Of a stretch of 64,000 nucleotides of DNA, positions 8,007 through 16,452 are shown in pieces. This stretch comes from Lelliottia nimipressuralis. Lineage in GTDB: Bacteria > Pseudomonadota > Gammaproteobacteria > Enterobacterales > Enterobacteriaceae. The translations under genes were made by a program, and so were the position numbers. The notes below the pieces were generated by a model, which worked only from the letters and a program-made list of their open reading frames with translations, searched no databases and was not told the DNA's origin. Positions within the stretch are counted from its first letter, which is position 1. Each line of letters opens with the position of its first letter. The stretch is from positions 124,001 to 188,000 of the forward strand of contig NZ_SDDX01000020.1 of assembly GCF_004115925.1 (NCBI RefSeq), written 5' to 3'.

Positions 8007-9641
8007 ATGATTACCGGTGACTTAAAAAGTAAAATCGACGGACTATGGGAAGATTTCTGGGTGGGTGGCATCACTAACCCACTGACCGTAATCGAACAAA
8101 TCACTTACCTGATGTACTCCCGGATGCTGGACACCCAGGAGCAACGAGACGAGAAGCGTAAACAAATCGCGGGTATTGATTTTAAACCGCGCTTTACGCC
8201 AGAACAGCAGGAGTTCCGTTTCAGTCACTATAGTAACCTCGGCTCGGATGAGATGATGGAAGTGGTGCGCGATGGCGTATTCCAGCATTTCCGTCAGCTC
8301 GGCCAAGCTGATGCGTCGAAGGTAACGCTGCTGGGCAACTTTATGAAAGATGCCCGGCTGGAGATCGTCAAGCCTTCGCTGCTGACCAAAGCGGTAGAGG
8401 TGATCAAAAACCTGCCGCTGGATCGTGGCGACACCAAAGGCGATCTCTACGAATACCTGTTAAGCAAGCTGACCACCGCCGGGATCAATGGTCAGTTCCG
8501 CACGCCGCGCCACATTATCCGCATGATGGTTGAAATGATGGAGCCAAACCCGGCACGCGGCGAGACGATTTGCGATCCAGCCTGTGGCACCGGCGGTTTT
8601 CTGGCAACCAGTTATGAATACCTGCTGGAGAAATACAGCTCGCTGGAATCCATTCATACCGAGATTGGCACCAATGAACGCGGTGAATTGGAAGAGCAAA
8701 AAATCTTTACTGGCGATCTGCTGACGCCGTGGCGTGACCATGTGGATAACAACATGTTCCACGGTTACGACTTTGATACTACCATGCTTCGTATCGCCGC
8801 CATGAACCTGATTATGCACGGTGTGGAAGGGCCGGATATTCACTATCAGGACACCATGAGCCAGAGCTTCAGCACCAATTTCCCGCAGGCCAGCAAAAAC
8901 GCTTTCAACCTGATTCTGGCGAACCCGCCGTTTACCGGTTCACTGGACGAGGAAGATATCGACGCCACGCTGTCGGCAATGGTGAAAACTAAAAAAACCG
9001 AACTGCTGTTCCTGGCGCGGATTCTACAAATGCTGAAAGTGGGCGGGCGTAGCGCCACTATCGTGCCGCAGGGCGTGCTGTTTGGTTCCAGTAAGGCTCA
9101 TCAGTCATTGCGTCAAGCTCTGGTGGAAAATAACCAACTGGAGGCGGTGATCAATCTACCTTCCGGCGTATTTAAACCTTACGCTGGCGTGGCGACGGCG
9201 ATCCTGATCTTTACCAAAGGCGGTCAGACGGACGAGGTTTGGTTCTACGACCTTAACAATGACGGCTACAGCCTGGATGACAAACGTAACCCGATAAAAG
9301 ACAATGACCTGCCGCATCTGCTGGCGAGCTGGAAGCACTACCGTACTTTGCGTGGATTGCCGGTAGATAACTTTATGGGCGAGAAATTTTCCTCTTTGCT
9401 GAAACAGCAGTACCCGGAAGGGATGGATGCTGGCGTTGATTTTAAAGACCGCACTCAGTCGGCGTTTGTGGTGCCGAAAGCGGATATTGCCGCACAGAAA
9501 TACGACCTCTCCATTAATCGTTATAAAGAAGTCGTGTATCACACGGAGGAGTATGAAGATCCGAAGGTGATACTGAAGCGGCTGAAGGACCTAGAGAAAG
9601 AGATTCTGGCGGATTTGGATGAGCTGGAGGGGATGCTGTGA
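8007..9641 (+). CDS. hsdM: Type I restriction-modification, M (methyltransferase) subunit
   Basis: A 544-residue N6-adenine DNA methyltransferase subunit. An N-terminal HsdM helical domain (~1-150) precedes the SAM-binding motif I (D190-P-A-C-G-T-G-G-F) and catalytic motif N306-P-P-F309. Together with HsdS it methylates host sites, and with HsdR it forms the restriction complex. The C-terminal ~60 residues are charged and helical, as expected for the contact with HsdS. The start at 8007 has only a weak ribosome binding site (AGGG at 14 bases). The stop overlaps the hsdS GTG start by three bases. Composition is still like hsdR, unlike the AT-rich genes after it. Confidence 0.95.
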   Translation: MITGDLKSKIDGLWEDFWVGGITNPLTVIEQITYLMYSRMLDTQEQRDEKRKQIAGIDFKPRFTPEQQEFRFSHYSNLGSDEMMEVVRDGVFQHFRQLGQADASKVTLLGNFMKDARLEIVKPSLLTKAVEVIKNLPLDRGDTKGDLYEYLLSKLTTAGINGQFRTPRHIIRMMVEMMEPNPARGETICDPACGTGGFLATSYEYLLEKYSSLESIHTEIGTNERGELEEQKIFTGDLLTPWRDHVDNNMFHGYDFDTTMLRIAAMNLIMHGVEGPDIHYQDTMSQSFSTNFPQASKNAFNLILANPPFTGSLDEEDIDATLSAMVKTKKTELLFLARILQMLKVGGRSATIVPQGVLFGSSKAHQSLRQALVENNQLEAVINLPSGVFKPYAGVATAILIFTKGGQTDEVWFYDLNNDGYSLDDKRNPIKDNDLPHLLASWKHYRTLRGLPVDNFMGEKFSSLLKQQYPEGMDAGVDFKDRTQSAFVVPKADIAAQKYDLSINRYKEVVYHTEEYEDPKVILKRLKDLEKEILADLDELEGML

Positions 9642-10831
9642 ATTGGCCGATGGTGAAGCTAGGAGATGTATGTACTATAAATCCGCGTCTGCCCAAAAAT
9701 GCCAATCCTGAGCAAGAGGTTACTTTTCTTGCCATGGCAGCAGTGAGTGAGAAAGGTGAAATTTCATCACAAGAAACTCGCATTCTCCATGAAACAAAAA
9801 AGGGTTTTACTTACTTTGAGCGTGGTGATGTATTACTGGCAAAAATCACACCCTGCTTCGAAAATGGGAAAGCAACACTAACAAACAGTCTAAATACTCA
9901 AATTGGTTTTGGTTCTACAGAATTCCATGTCTTACGAGCGATTCCAGAGTTAATTCTGCCTGAATATATTTTCTATCTCATCTGGAATGAGAAATTCCGT
10001 ATTACTGCGGTAAAAGAAATGACAGGTAGCGCTGGGCAAAAAAGGGTCTCAGCAAATTATTTAAAAGAATATAAATTTTATCTACCATCAATACTTGAGC
10101 AAGAAAAAATTGTTTCGGCTTTAAATAAAGGATATAGCATTCATCGTAAGCGCCAACAAGCAATTAAACTGGCTGATGATTTTTTGCATACCATTTTTCA
10201 TGAGATGTTTGGCGATCCTGTTGAAAACCCTAAAGGATGGAAAAAGGATAAAATAAAAAAAGGTGTTTTAAACATTACTTCAGGTTGGAGTGCCACTGGC
10301 GAGAATATTCCCTGTAAATCGGATGAATTTGGCGTATTGAAAATAAGCTCGGTGACTTCTGGAATATTCAAGCCGGAAGAAAATAAAGTAGTAGACTGTG
10401 AAACTATTCCTGCTTCGAAAAAACTCATTTTTCCTAAGAAGGGAGATTTGCTATTTAGCCGCGCAAACACCAGAGAGTTAGTTGCTGCAATATGCATGGT
10501 TCATCAGGACTATGACAACCTTTTCCTTCCTGATAAACTATGGTCGATAAAGCTAAACCATGAGCTATTGCTACCAGAGTTTTTTCTCATCTTAATCCAA
10601 AATGAAAAAGTCCGTGAGTTATTAACAAAACAAGCGACCGGAACAAGTGGGTCGATGCTAAATATATCTAAAAATAAATTTGAAGAAACTGAGATTATCT
10701 TCCCAGAGATCAATATTCAAAAAGATTTTTGCGATACTTTCAGGAAAACAATAAATTTGAAAGCAAAGTTAATAAAAAGTAATGAATTAGCCATTGAGTC
10801 ATTTAATTCATTATCTCAAAAGGTATTTTAG
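9638..10831 (+). CDS. hsdS: Type I restriction-modification, S (specificity) subunit
   Basis: A 397-residue HsdS with two target-recognition domains: the first begins at once ([17 protein letters not shown]), the second near residue 200 (ENPKGWKKDKIKKGVLNITSG). Each is followed by conserved helical spacers (ILEQEKIVSALNKGYSIHRKRQQAIKLADDFL, then INIQKDFCDTFRKTINLKAKLIKS) that set the distance between the two half-sites. The GTG start overlaps the hsdM stop. It determines which DNA sequence is methylated or restricted; the target cannot be read from the sequence. AT content rises sharply within the first ~20 codons and stays high to 13441, suggesting that this gene was exchanged as part of a cassette. 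Confidence 0.93.
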   Translation: MNWPMVKLGDVCTINPRLPKNANPEQEVTFLAMAAVSEKGEISSQETRILHETKKGFTYFERGDVLLAKITPCFENGKATLTNSLNTQIGFGSTEFHVLRAIPELILPEYIFYLIWNEKFRITAVKEMTGSAGQKRVSANYLKEYKFYLPSILEQEKIVSALNKGYSIHRKRQQAIKLADDFLHTIFHEMFGDPVENPKGWKKDKIKKGVLNITSGWSATGENIPCKSDEFGVLKISSVTSGIFKPEENKVVDCETIPASKKLIFPKKGDLLFSRANTRELVAAICMVHQDYDNLFLPDKLWSIKLNHELLLPEFFLILIQNEKVRELLTKQATGTSGSMLNISKNKFEETEIIFPEINIQKDFCDTFRKTINLKAKLIKSNELAIESFNSLSQKVF

Positions 10832-10833
10832 CA

Positions 10834-12525
10834 ATGAAGATTGTTTATACACCTGATCGATCCTGGAGAGAAATCCCACCAGCAAAACCAGAACTTGGTG
10901 ATGTTTTATCTCTGAGCAGTAATAATTGGGATGACTATGGATATAAAACTACTCTAAACGCAAAAATATACATTAAGAATCAATCTATTTCATTTGATTT
11001 TTCAATTAAATTATTAATTGAAAATGTCGATAACACGGCAATAAAGCTAGATGAATTATGTAAAGATGGATGGGATGGAATATTCCCCATTCCTAATACT
11101 AACTATATAGCTCTTCCATCTGATATTGATTTTTATCAAATACTCATATCTAAAATAGGTGAGGAATCAACAGTCAATCTTCTGAATGATCTGAACGATG
11201 CAGGTTTCAACAAAAATGTTTACCATAATGAAATATCTAACAGACTCATAGAACAAGATGCCTTTAAAACGTCATTACTCCGAGAAAGTGGAGCAAATAA
11301 AGCCTATCTAGACGGTTATCTGATATTCCAAAATATTCACGCAGAAATAAGAAACTTTCAGTTAAATATTTTAACGAAAAAAGGAGGTGTAAATAAGATA
11401 CCATTTAAATTTGAATCTACTTTATTGCCTTATGATATTAATGTTATTATTGGCCCGAATGGGATTGGTAAATCTCATTGCCTGAAATCACTTGTCGAAT
11501 ATTGGTTGCAAATAGGAATGGGGGAACAACGATTACTTGAAAAAAATAAGCATACTCCATTTGATGAACGACCTAACATAAGTAAGCTTGTTCTTGTTTC
11601 TTATAGCCCTTTTGAAGAGTTCAGCCTAGATCTAGAAAAAGACAATTTACAAGATAAAAAGGCATATCAATATTTTGGTTTCAGGCAAATGAGAGATAAT
11701 GGGACAATTGGTATCAGTCGAAACTTACCAGCTTTAAATTCAAGTGAGTCATTACTTGAAATGATATCTGATGATAAGAAATACCAATTCATTGAAAATA
11801 GAATAAATAAGCTCAACTCTGTCGATTCTGCACTCAAATCTGCTATTAGCTATGATTATTGTGTTCTAAGATTATCTCCAGAAGATAACTCATCTTATCT
11901 CGGGAAAGATATTGTCATAATTGATGGTGAAAAATATCTCCCTGCAGTAAATATTGTAAAATGGGCTGATCATCTAGATTTAATAAGGGATTCTATACTA
12001 CTCAATGATGGTGTAATCTTTGTTAAAGATGGGCAAATTGTAAATCTTAGTTCTGGCCAACGATTATTTGTATATATAGCTATTAATGTTGTCGGTGCAA
12101 TGAAAGAAAATAGCTTAATTGTGATTGATGAACCTGAATTATTTTTACATCCTAACCTTGAAATAGAATTCATTGGGCTACTAAAAAAATTACTTAAACC
12201 GTTTCGCTCTAAAGCTATTCTAGCTACTCATTCCCTATCTATCACACGTGAAGTACCGTCAAAATGTGTACATATATTCCGCTACAAGGATGACGAACTT
12301 GAAATAGTCCCCCCACCATTTGAAACATTTGGCGGTAATGTTCAGAGAATTTCTTCTTATGTTTTCGGCGATAAATCGATCTCTAAGCCTTTTGATGAAT
12401 GGCTTGAGATGCAGCTTCAAGATATTAAAGATCCTGAAAAATTAATTGAAATGCTGAACGAAGAAATTAACGAAGAAATGATCATGAAAATCATGAGCTT
12501 AGGGAGAAAAAATCATGGTCGCTAA
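10834..12525 (+). CDS. ABC/SMC-type AAA ATPase of an ATPase-HNH pair (Septu PtuA-like in role)
   Basis: A 563-residue ATPase. Visible: Walker A G207-PNGIG-K213-S214, ABC signature L405-S-S-G-Q409, Walker B LIVID432-E433-P, and a switch histidine H466 in LATHSLS; this is a complete ABC/SMC-type head without a TOPRIM domain. About 200 residues precede Walker A (MKIVYTPDRSWREIPP...), an N-terminal extension that I do not recognise and that is not typical of PtuA as I know it. It starts two bases after the hsdS stop and its 3' end overlaps the HNH gene by 11 bases, so all are probably co-translated. By analogy with Septu (PtuA ATPase plus PtuB HNH), it probably senses phage infection and controls the nuclease; this is inferred. 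Confidence 0.75.
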   Translation: MKIVYTPDRSWREIPPAKPELGDVLSLSSNNWDDYGYKTTLNAKIYIKNQSISFDFSIKLLIENVDNTAIKLDELCKDGWDGIFPIPNTNYIALPSDIDFYQILISKIGEESTVNLLNDLNDAGFNKNVYHNEISNRLIEQDAFKTSLLRESGANKAYLDGYLIFQNIHAEIRNFQLNILTKKGGVNKIPFKFESTLLPYDINVIIGPNGIGKSHCLKSLVEYWLQIGMGEQRLLEKNKHTPFDERPNISKLVLVSYSPFEEFSLDLEKDNLQDKKAYQYFGFRQMRDNGTIGISRNLPALNSSESLLEMISDDKKYQFIENRINKLNSVDSALKSAISYDYCVLRLSPEDNSSYLGKDIVIIDGEKYLPAVNIVKWADHLDLIRDSILLNDGVIFVKDGQIVNLSSGQRLFVYIAINVVGAMKENSLIVIDEPELFLHPNLEIEFIGLLKKLLKPFRSKAILATHSLSITREVPSKCVHIFRYKDDELEIVPPPFETFGGNVQRISSYVFGDKSISKPFDEWLEMQLQDIKDPEKLIEMLNEEINEEMIMKIMSLGRKNHGR

Positions 12526-13441
12526 ATTGCCTTTACCTGAATATAACTCTATTACAGTACTTAGAACTATCATTTCAGAACGAGAGTGGTATAAAGATTT
12601 CTATAACAGCTTAACTAATGATTGGGTGTCACATGTAGAAAACTATCTGGAACATCATGGTGACCCGCGTTTTATTACACCTATCGATCTGTCACTATAT
12701 TTATCAGAAGAATCAGTGCAAAAAGAGGAAAAAAAAACAACTGATGCTAATAGACATATTTCACCCAAAGAGAGATTAAGAGAAAAAAGAAAACAAACCC
12801 TTATTAATTTATACTCTCCTGATGAGGGGAAAACACCTTACGATATTCTTGAAGAGTTAAGACGAGGGCATAACCTGTTATTTTGCCCATGTTGCGGAGA
12901 ACCTGGAAAGCCGACAACATTAGACCATTACCTGCCCAAAACTATATATCCCGAACTAGCTATAATTATTGCCAACCTAACACCAATGTGTAATGAATGT
13001 CAGCAAAATAAAAGCTCCGATTATTTTGATGATAATAGAAACAAGATTTACATACATCCATACTTTGACCCTATTGACCAAGTTAACTTAAGCATTAATA
13101 TAGAAGAACCTTATTCTACTCCAACATTCGAACTGACCATCCTTGAGGATGGGGGTAATAACGAGTTTTATGAATTATTAAAACGACACATCAATGGTGT
13201 TAAATTTTTAGAGAGATTTGATGAATTCTGTCGAAATGAATATATGGCATTATTACGCACGATGTCATTAGAACGTCAAGATGCTGAACCTGATAGAGCA
13301 TCAAGAATAATACGACGATTCAAGCGTCAACATGAAAGCCAGTCTCCAAACAGATGGGAGGCTATTTTTTACAGAGGGATTCTAAACAATACAGAACTAC
13401 TTGATTTTTTGGATAATGGTCATTTACCTAATTATACTTAA
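12515..13441 (+). CDS. HNH endonuclease partner of the ATPase (PtuB-like)
   Basis: A 308-residue protein with a central HNH (beta-beta-alpha metal) nuclease: zinc-binding C124-x2-C127 and C159-x2-C162 bracket the catalytic D137-H138-Y, followed by N154 and N165-K166. The arrangement LDHYLPK...NLTPMCNECQQNK matches PtuB-like and related phage-defence HNH proteins. AGGGAG precedes the ATG, which lies inside the end of the ATPase gene. A highly charged linker (~residues 70-105, Lys/Glu/Arg) precedes the nuclease. The C-terminal ~120 residues are helical and basic. Nuclease activity on DNA or RNA cannot be told from sequence. It ends the cassette; about 100 bp without a gene follow. Confidence 0.78.
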   Translation: MVAKLPLPEYNSITVLRTIISEREWYKDFYNSLTNDWVSHVENYLEHHGDPRFITPIDLSLYLSEESVQKEEKKTTDANRHISPKERLREKRKQTLINLYSPDEGKTPYDILEELRRGHNLLFCPCCGEPGKPTTLDHYLPKTIYPELAIIIANLTPMCNECQQNKSSDYFDDNRNKIYIHPYFDPIDQVNLSINIEEPYSTPTFELTILEDGGNNEFYELLKRHINGVKFLERFDEFCRNEYMALLRTMSLERQDAEPDRASRIIRRFKRQHESQSPNRWEAIFYRGILNNTELLDFLDNGHLPNYT

Positions 13442-13542
13442 TGTGGAGAATTATTCTATATATAAAAGTATTAACAATGATTTACGATAAAAGGATGAAG
13501 GAATATACTGCCCTTACATGATAGCTGTTTAGGATAGTAACC

Positions 13543-14508
13543 ATGCCTTTAGATTTAAGTAATACTTTAGTTATTGGCATCAGCGCAACTGCGCTTTTTG
13601 ACATGAGCGAATCCGACCGCATGTTTCGCGAAACGTATGCAACCGATCCTGACAGCGCCATTGAAAAGTATCGCGCCTACATGCTGGAACACGAAAACCA
13701 ACCTTTGCAGCCTGGTACAGGTTACCCCTTGGTCAAAGCGCTTCTGGGTCTGAACCAGTATCGTCAACCGGATGATCAATCACCGTTGGTTGAAGTCGTT
13801 GTTATGTCGCGTAACAGTCCTGATACAGGTATCCGTGTTCTAAATACCATTCGCCATGACAAACTCGATATTACACGTTCAGCTTTTACCGCAGGCGAAA
13901 CCGTTGCCGATTACCTTGATGCCTTTGATGTGGATCTGTTTTTAACAACTAACGTTGAAGATGCGCAAAAGGTGATTGATTCCCGATTCTGCGCCGCTGC
14001 AATCCTGAAAGATCCGCCTTCTAAAGCATCTGATATCCCGGAAGGGCAAGTGCGGATTGCTTTTGACGGTGATGCCGTGCTTTTCTCTGATGAAAGTGAG
14101 TTAGTTTATAAAACTCAAGGGATGGCCGCTTTTCACGCCCTGGAGGATGCGCAGCAAGATATCCCGATGGCTGAAGGGCCCTATGCCACTTTGCTAAAAA
14201 AAATAGCCAAGCTTCAGGAACGATTGCCGACCCGCGTTGAGTATTCTCCTGTTCGTATTGCACTGGTGACAGCCCGAAATAGCCCTTCGGAAATGCGTGT
14301 CATTAAAACGCTGAGAAGCTGGGGGGTGTATGTCGATGAAGCTTTTTTTCTTGGCGGGGTAGAGAAAACAAAAGTATTAAAAGCGTTTAAACCGCATATT
14401 TTCTTTGATGACCAGGATGTGCATTTGATTGCTGCCGCAAAGGTGGTGCCTTCCGGTAAAGTACCTTATGCCAGCAATTCAGAGCTTTTTGAAAACAAAG
14501 CGTCATGA
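13543..14508 (+). CDS. Cytosolic 5'-nucleotidase, cN-I-like (PF06189)
   Basis: A 321-residue HAD-fold phosphatase strikingly like eukaryotic cytosolic 5'-nucleotidase I, which hydrolyses AMP and other (d)NMPs. Seen: an N-terminal segment (VIGISATALFDMSESD ... YMLEHENQPLQPG), HAD motif I F174-D175-G-D177-AVLFSDE with the nucleophile and acid/base aspartates, motif II VTARNS, a motif III Lys in GGVEKTKVL, and motif IV FFDDQ. Length is normal for the family. It has its own ribosome binding site (AGGA) and lies between the ATPase-HNH cassette and the integrase. A role in nucleotide salvage, or in nucleotide depletion during infection, is possible; the sequence does not decide. Confidence 0.88.
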   Translation: MPLDLSNTLVIGISATALFDMSESDRMFRETYATDPDSAIEKYRAYMLEHENQPLQPGTGYPLVKALLGLNQYRQPDDQSPLVEVVVMSRNSPDTGIRVLNTIRHDKLDITRSAFTAGETVADYLDAFDVDLFLTTNVEDAQKVIDSRFCAAAILKDPPSKASDIPEGQVRIAFDGDAVLFSDESELVYKTQGMAAFHALEDAQQDIPMAEGPYATLLKKIAKLQERLPTRVEYSPVRIALVTARNSPSEMRVIKTLRSWGVYVDEAFFLGGVEKTKVLKAFKPHIFFDDQDVHLIAAAKVVPSGKVPYASNSELFENKAS

Positions 14509-14515
14509 AACTTTA

Positions 14516-14553
14516 AATAAATAGCCATCTTTACCGCTGGATGGCTATTTATT
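14516..14553. terminator. Bidirectional terminator between the 5'-nucleotidase and integrase genes
   Basis: A perfect 14-bp stem (AATAAATAGCCATC / GATGGCTATTTATT, 10-base loop) lies between the convergent nucleotidase and integrase genes. A/T-rich arms on both sides provide U tracts in either direction. Confidence 0.85.
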
Positions 14554-14569
14554 AATTTATGCCGTCTTC

Positions 14570-15778
14570 CTAAATGTCCCCTCTACCACACTCCCAACTC
14601 CCACCTTTCCCCAGCTCACCAATATAATCCGCATACCACTGCATCATTTCCCGACGTCCATCCAGATACTGAGCATGGTTATACGTCCCACGAATCGCGT
14701 TCTTATCGACGTGAGCAAGCTGCGTTTCAATCCACGCTGAGTTAAATCCTTGCTCATGCAGAATGGTACTCATCGTGTGGCGGAAACCATGCCCTGTCAG
14801 CCTGCCTTTATACCCCAATAACTCAATAACCTGATTAACGCTTTCCTTGCTGATCGGCTTGCGAGGATCGTTCCTGCCGATAAAAACCAGCGGGTGATGC
14901 CTTGAGATCGGTTCAAGTTGCTTAAACAGTGCAACAACCTGATCCGACAGCGGCACAATATGAGGCCGTTTCATCTTCATCACTTCTGCCGGGATCTCCC
15001 ATAATTTCTTCTCAAAATCGATATCTTCCCAGCGAGCGAAACGCAACTCTTGTGTACGAACGCCGGTTAACATAATGATCTGCGTGGCGGTTTTGGTGAT
15101 AACACTACCGGTGTATCCGGCCAGATCTTTAAGGAAGTGTGGTAACTCTTCGACTGTGAGGAACGGGAAATGTGTTTTCTTAGGGGTAGCCAGAGCTGTA
15201 GCAAGATCTGACACGGGGTTATATTCAGCTCTCCCGGTAACGATAGCGTAACGGTAGACTTCATTACAACGCTGGCGGACTTTGCGCATTTTCTCTAAAG
15301 CGCCGCGCTTTTCAAGGCGACGAAGAATCTCAAGCCAGTCCATCGGCTTAATATCGACGATAGGGCGTCTTCCCGTATGAGGGAAGATATCTTTCTCGAA
15401 GGTGTCGATGATTTCATCGCGGTAGCGTAATGACCAGCGATCGGCTTTCGTCTGATGCCATTCGCGGGCAATGGCCTCGAATGTATTCTTGTGGCTCATT
15501 TGCTGGGCGATTTTTTCTTCTTTCTTTACTTCACCTGGATCGCCTCCAGCGGAGAGTATTTTTCTGGCCTCACTGCGCTTTTCGCGTGCGTCAGCCAGGG
15601 AAACATCAGGGTATACGCCAATAGATAGCATCTTTTCTTTACCGGCAAAGCGGTACTTCATACGCCAGTATTTGGAACCATTAGCGTTAATAAGCAGATA
15701 CATGCCACCGCCATCGGTCAGCTTATAGGGCTTTTCTTTTGGCTTTGCGGTTTTCACTTTTACATCGGTTAGCGCCAT
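14570..15778 (-). CDS. int: P4-type tyrosine recombinase/integrase
   Basis: A 402-residue integrase. An N-terminal DUF4102 arm-binding domain (~1-90, LTDGGGMYLLINANGSKYW) and core-binding domain precede the catalytic domain, with R241 (TGVRTQEL), H330-x2-R333 (HGFRHT), H356 and nucleophile Y366 (TYNHAQ). All catalytic residues are present, so it is probably active. The start at 15778 has a strong GGAGGATG ribosome binding site. It is read away from selC, with its promoter region between the gene and the tRNA, the usual layout for tRNA-targeting P4-like integrases. It should catalyse insertion into, and excision from, the 3' end of selC. Confidence 0.95.
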   Translation of the reverse strand: MALTDVKVKTAKPKEKPYKLTDGGGMYLLINANGSKYWRMKYRFAGKEKMLSIGVYPDVSLADAREKRSEARKILSAGGDPGEVKKEEKIAQQMSHKNTFEAIAREWHQTKADRWSLRYRDEIIDTFEKDIFPHTGRRPIVDIKPMDWLEILRRLEKRGALEKMRKVRQRCNEVYRYAIVTGRAEYNPVSDLATALATPKKTHFPFLTVEELPHFLKDLAGYTGSVITKTATQIIMLTGVRTQELRFARWEDIDFEKKLWEIPAEVMKMKRPHIVPLSDQVVALFKQLEPISRHHPLVFIGRNDPRKPISKESVNQVIELLGYKGRLTGHGFRHTMSTILHEQGFNSAWIETQLAHVDKNAIRGTYNHAQYLDGRREMMQWYADYIGELGKGGSWECGRGDI

Positions 15779-15840
15779 GACATCCTCCGGCTTTTGATGA
15801 ATCCATCCTCCAGGGGACTTCCGCTAATGACTAACCTGAT

Positions 15841-15960
15841 ACCCCCATGTACCCCTTATATAACAAAGATGTCTTTAAAACCTGTTGTTATACATCACAT
15901 TTTCACCATTATGGGGGTGCTGATATTTTAAAGAAAAATAACACCCCCTAATGTACCCCC
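15841..15960. repeat. Repeated CCCC-type motifs upstream of int, candidate arm-type integrase sites
   Basis: The 295 bp between int and selC hold no gene but show a recurring motif: ACCCCCATGTACCCC (15841-15855), ATGGGGGTGC (15911-15920, opposite strand) and CACCCCCTAATGTACCCCC (15942-15960), with a further GAGGGGGTTC near 16051. Repeats flanking the attachment core are typical arm sites of P4-type integrases or sites for an excisionase. The repeats are visible; the binding role is inferred. Confidence 0.5.
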
Positions 15961-16073
15961 AAAAAGGACTTGATGCCGATTACCTTCAGGCGACAATGGT
16001 GGGGTTATTTCTCTTGTTTTATCAGGTATTACAGGGATTTTATTGACTTAGAGGGGGTTCAGGAGAGGCTAGT

Positions 16074-16096
16074 TGGCGGAAGATCACAGGAGTCGA
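16074..16096. other. Probable attachment site (attL or attR) of the island in selC
   Basis: The last ~20 bases of the selC gene are where selC-targeting elements recombine, and the island with its integrase begins exactly there. The tRNA 3' end, including the encoded CCA, is intact. The partner direct repeat at the far end of the island is outside the window; I saw no second copy within it. Confidence 0.55.
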
Positions 16097-16168
16097 ACCT
16101 GCCCGGGAACGCTGGCGTCCCCAACTGGATTTGAAATCCAGCCACCTCACCGGAGATGACGATCTTCC
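16074..16168 (-). tRNA. selC: tRNA-Sec (anticodon TCA)
   Basis: The 95-nt selenocysteine tRNA gene on the minus strand runs from GGAAGATCGTC to CTTCCGCCA. It has the long acceptor and extra arms of bacterial tRNA-Sec and a TCA anticodon within GGATTTCAAATCC. It differs from E. coli selC at only a few paired positions. It reads UGA as selenocysteine together with SelA/SelB. It is a classic insertion site for pathogenicity islands such as LEE, and here carries the island on its 3' side. Confidence 0.97.
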
Positions 16169-16199
16169 GCGCCTCGATTGCTACATGGAGGCGGTGCGC

Positions 16200-16205
16200 A
16201 TTATA
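16200..16205 (-). promoter_or_regulatory. Perfect -10 hexamer of the selC promoter
   Basis: On the minus strand the hexamer TATAAT lies about 31 bp before the first base of selC. No convincing -35 is visible at 16-18 bp spacing. The rest of the selC-yicJ gap (up to 16452) shows no gene and must hold the yicJ promoter. Confidence 0.5.
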
Positions 16206-16452
16206 GCTACTTTCAGGCATTTACCACATCATTTCGCAGAGTTTTTTCATCCCTGCTTTGACCTGCATTAACCCCTCTTACTTAAATCTTAAGAAAATCC
16301 TGAGGTTAGGTTTTTTCTCCAATTTCTACGGCGATCACAAAAGAGAAGAATCGTAACCAGCTAACCAGAAAACAGAATATCCGCTCTCCCTGCGATGGTT
16401 TACAACATCTGAAACCGGTCTCAGCGCCCCTACAGCGTCAAGGATAAAGATA

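Noticed and set aside
1-16073. Second copy of the selC 3' end (far attachment site) inside the window
   Set aside because: I looked for a copy of the CCTGTGATCTTCCGCC-type sequence on both strands and saw none; the island end must be outside the window.
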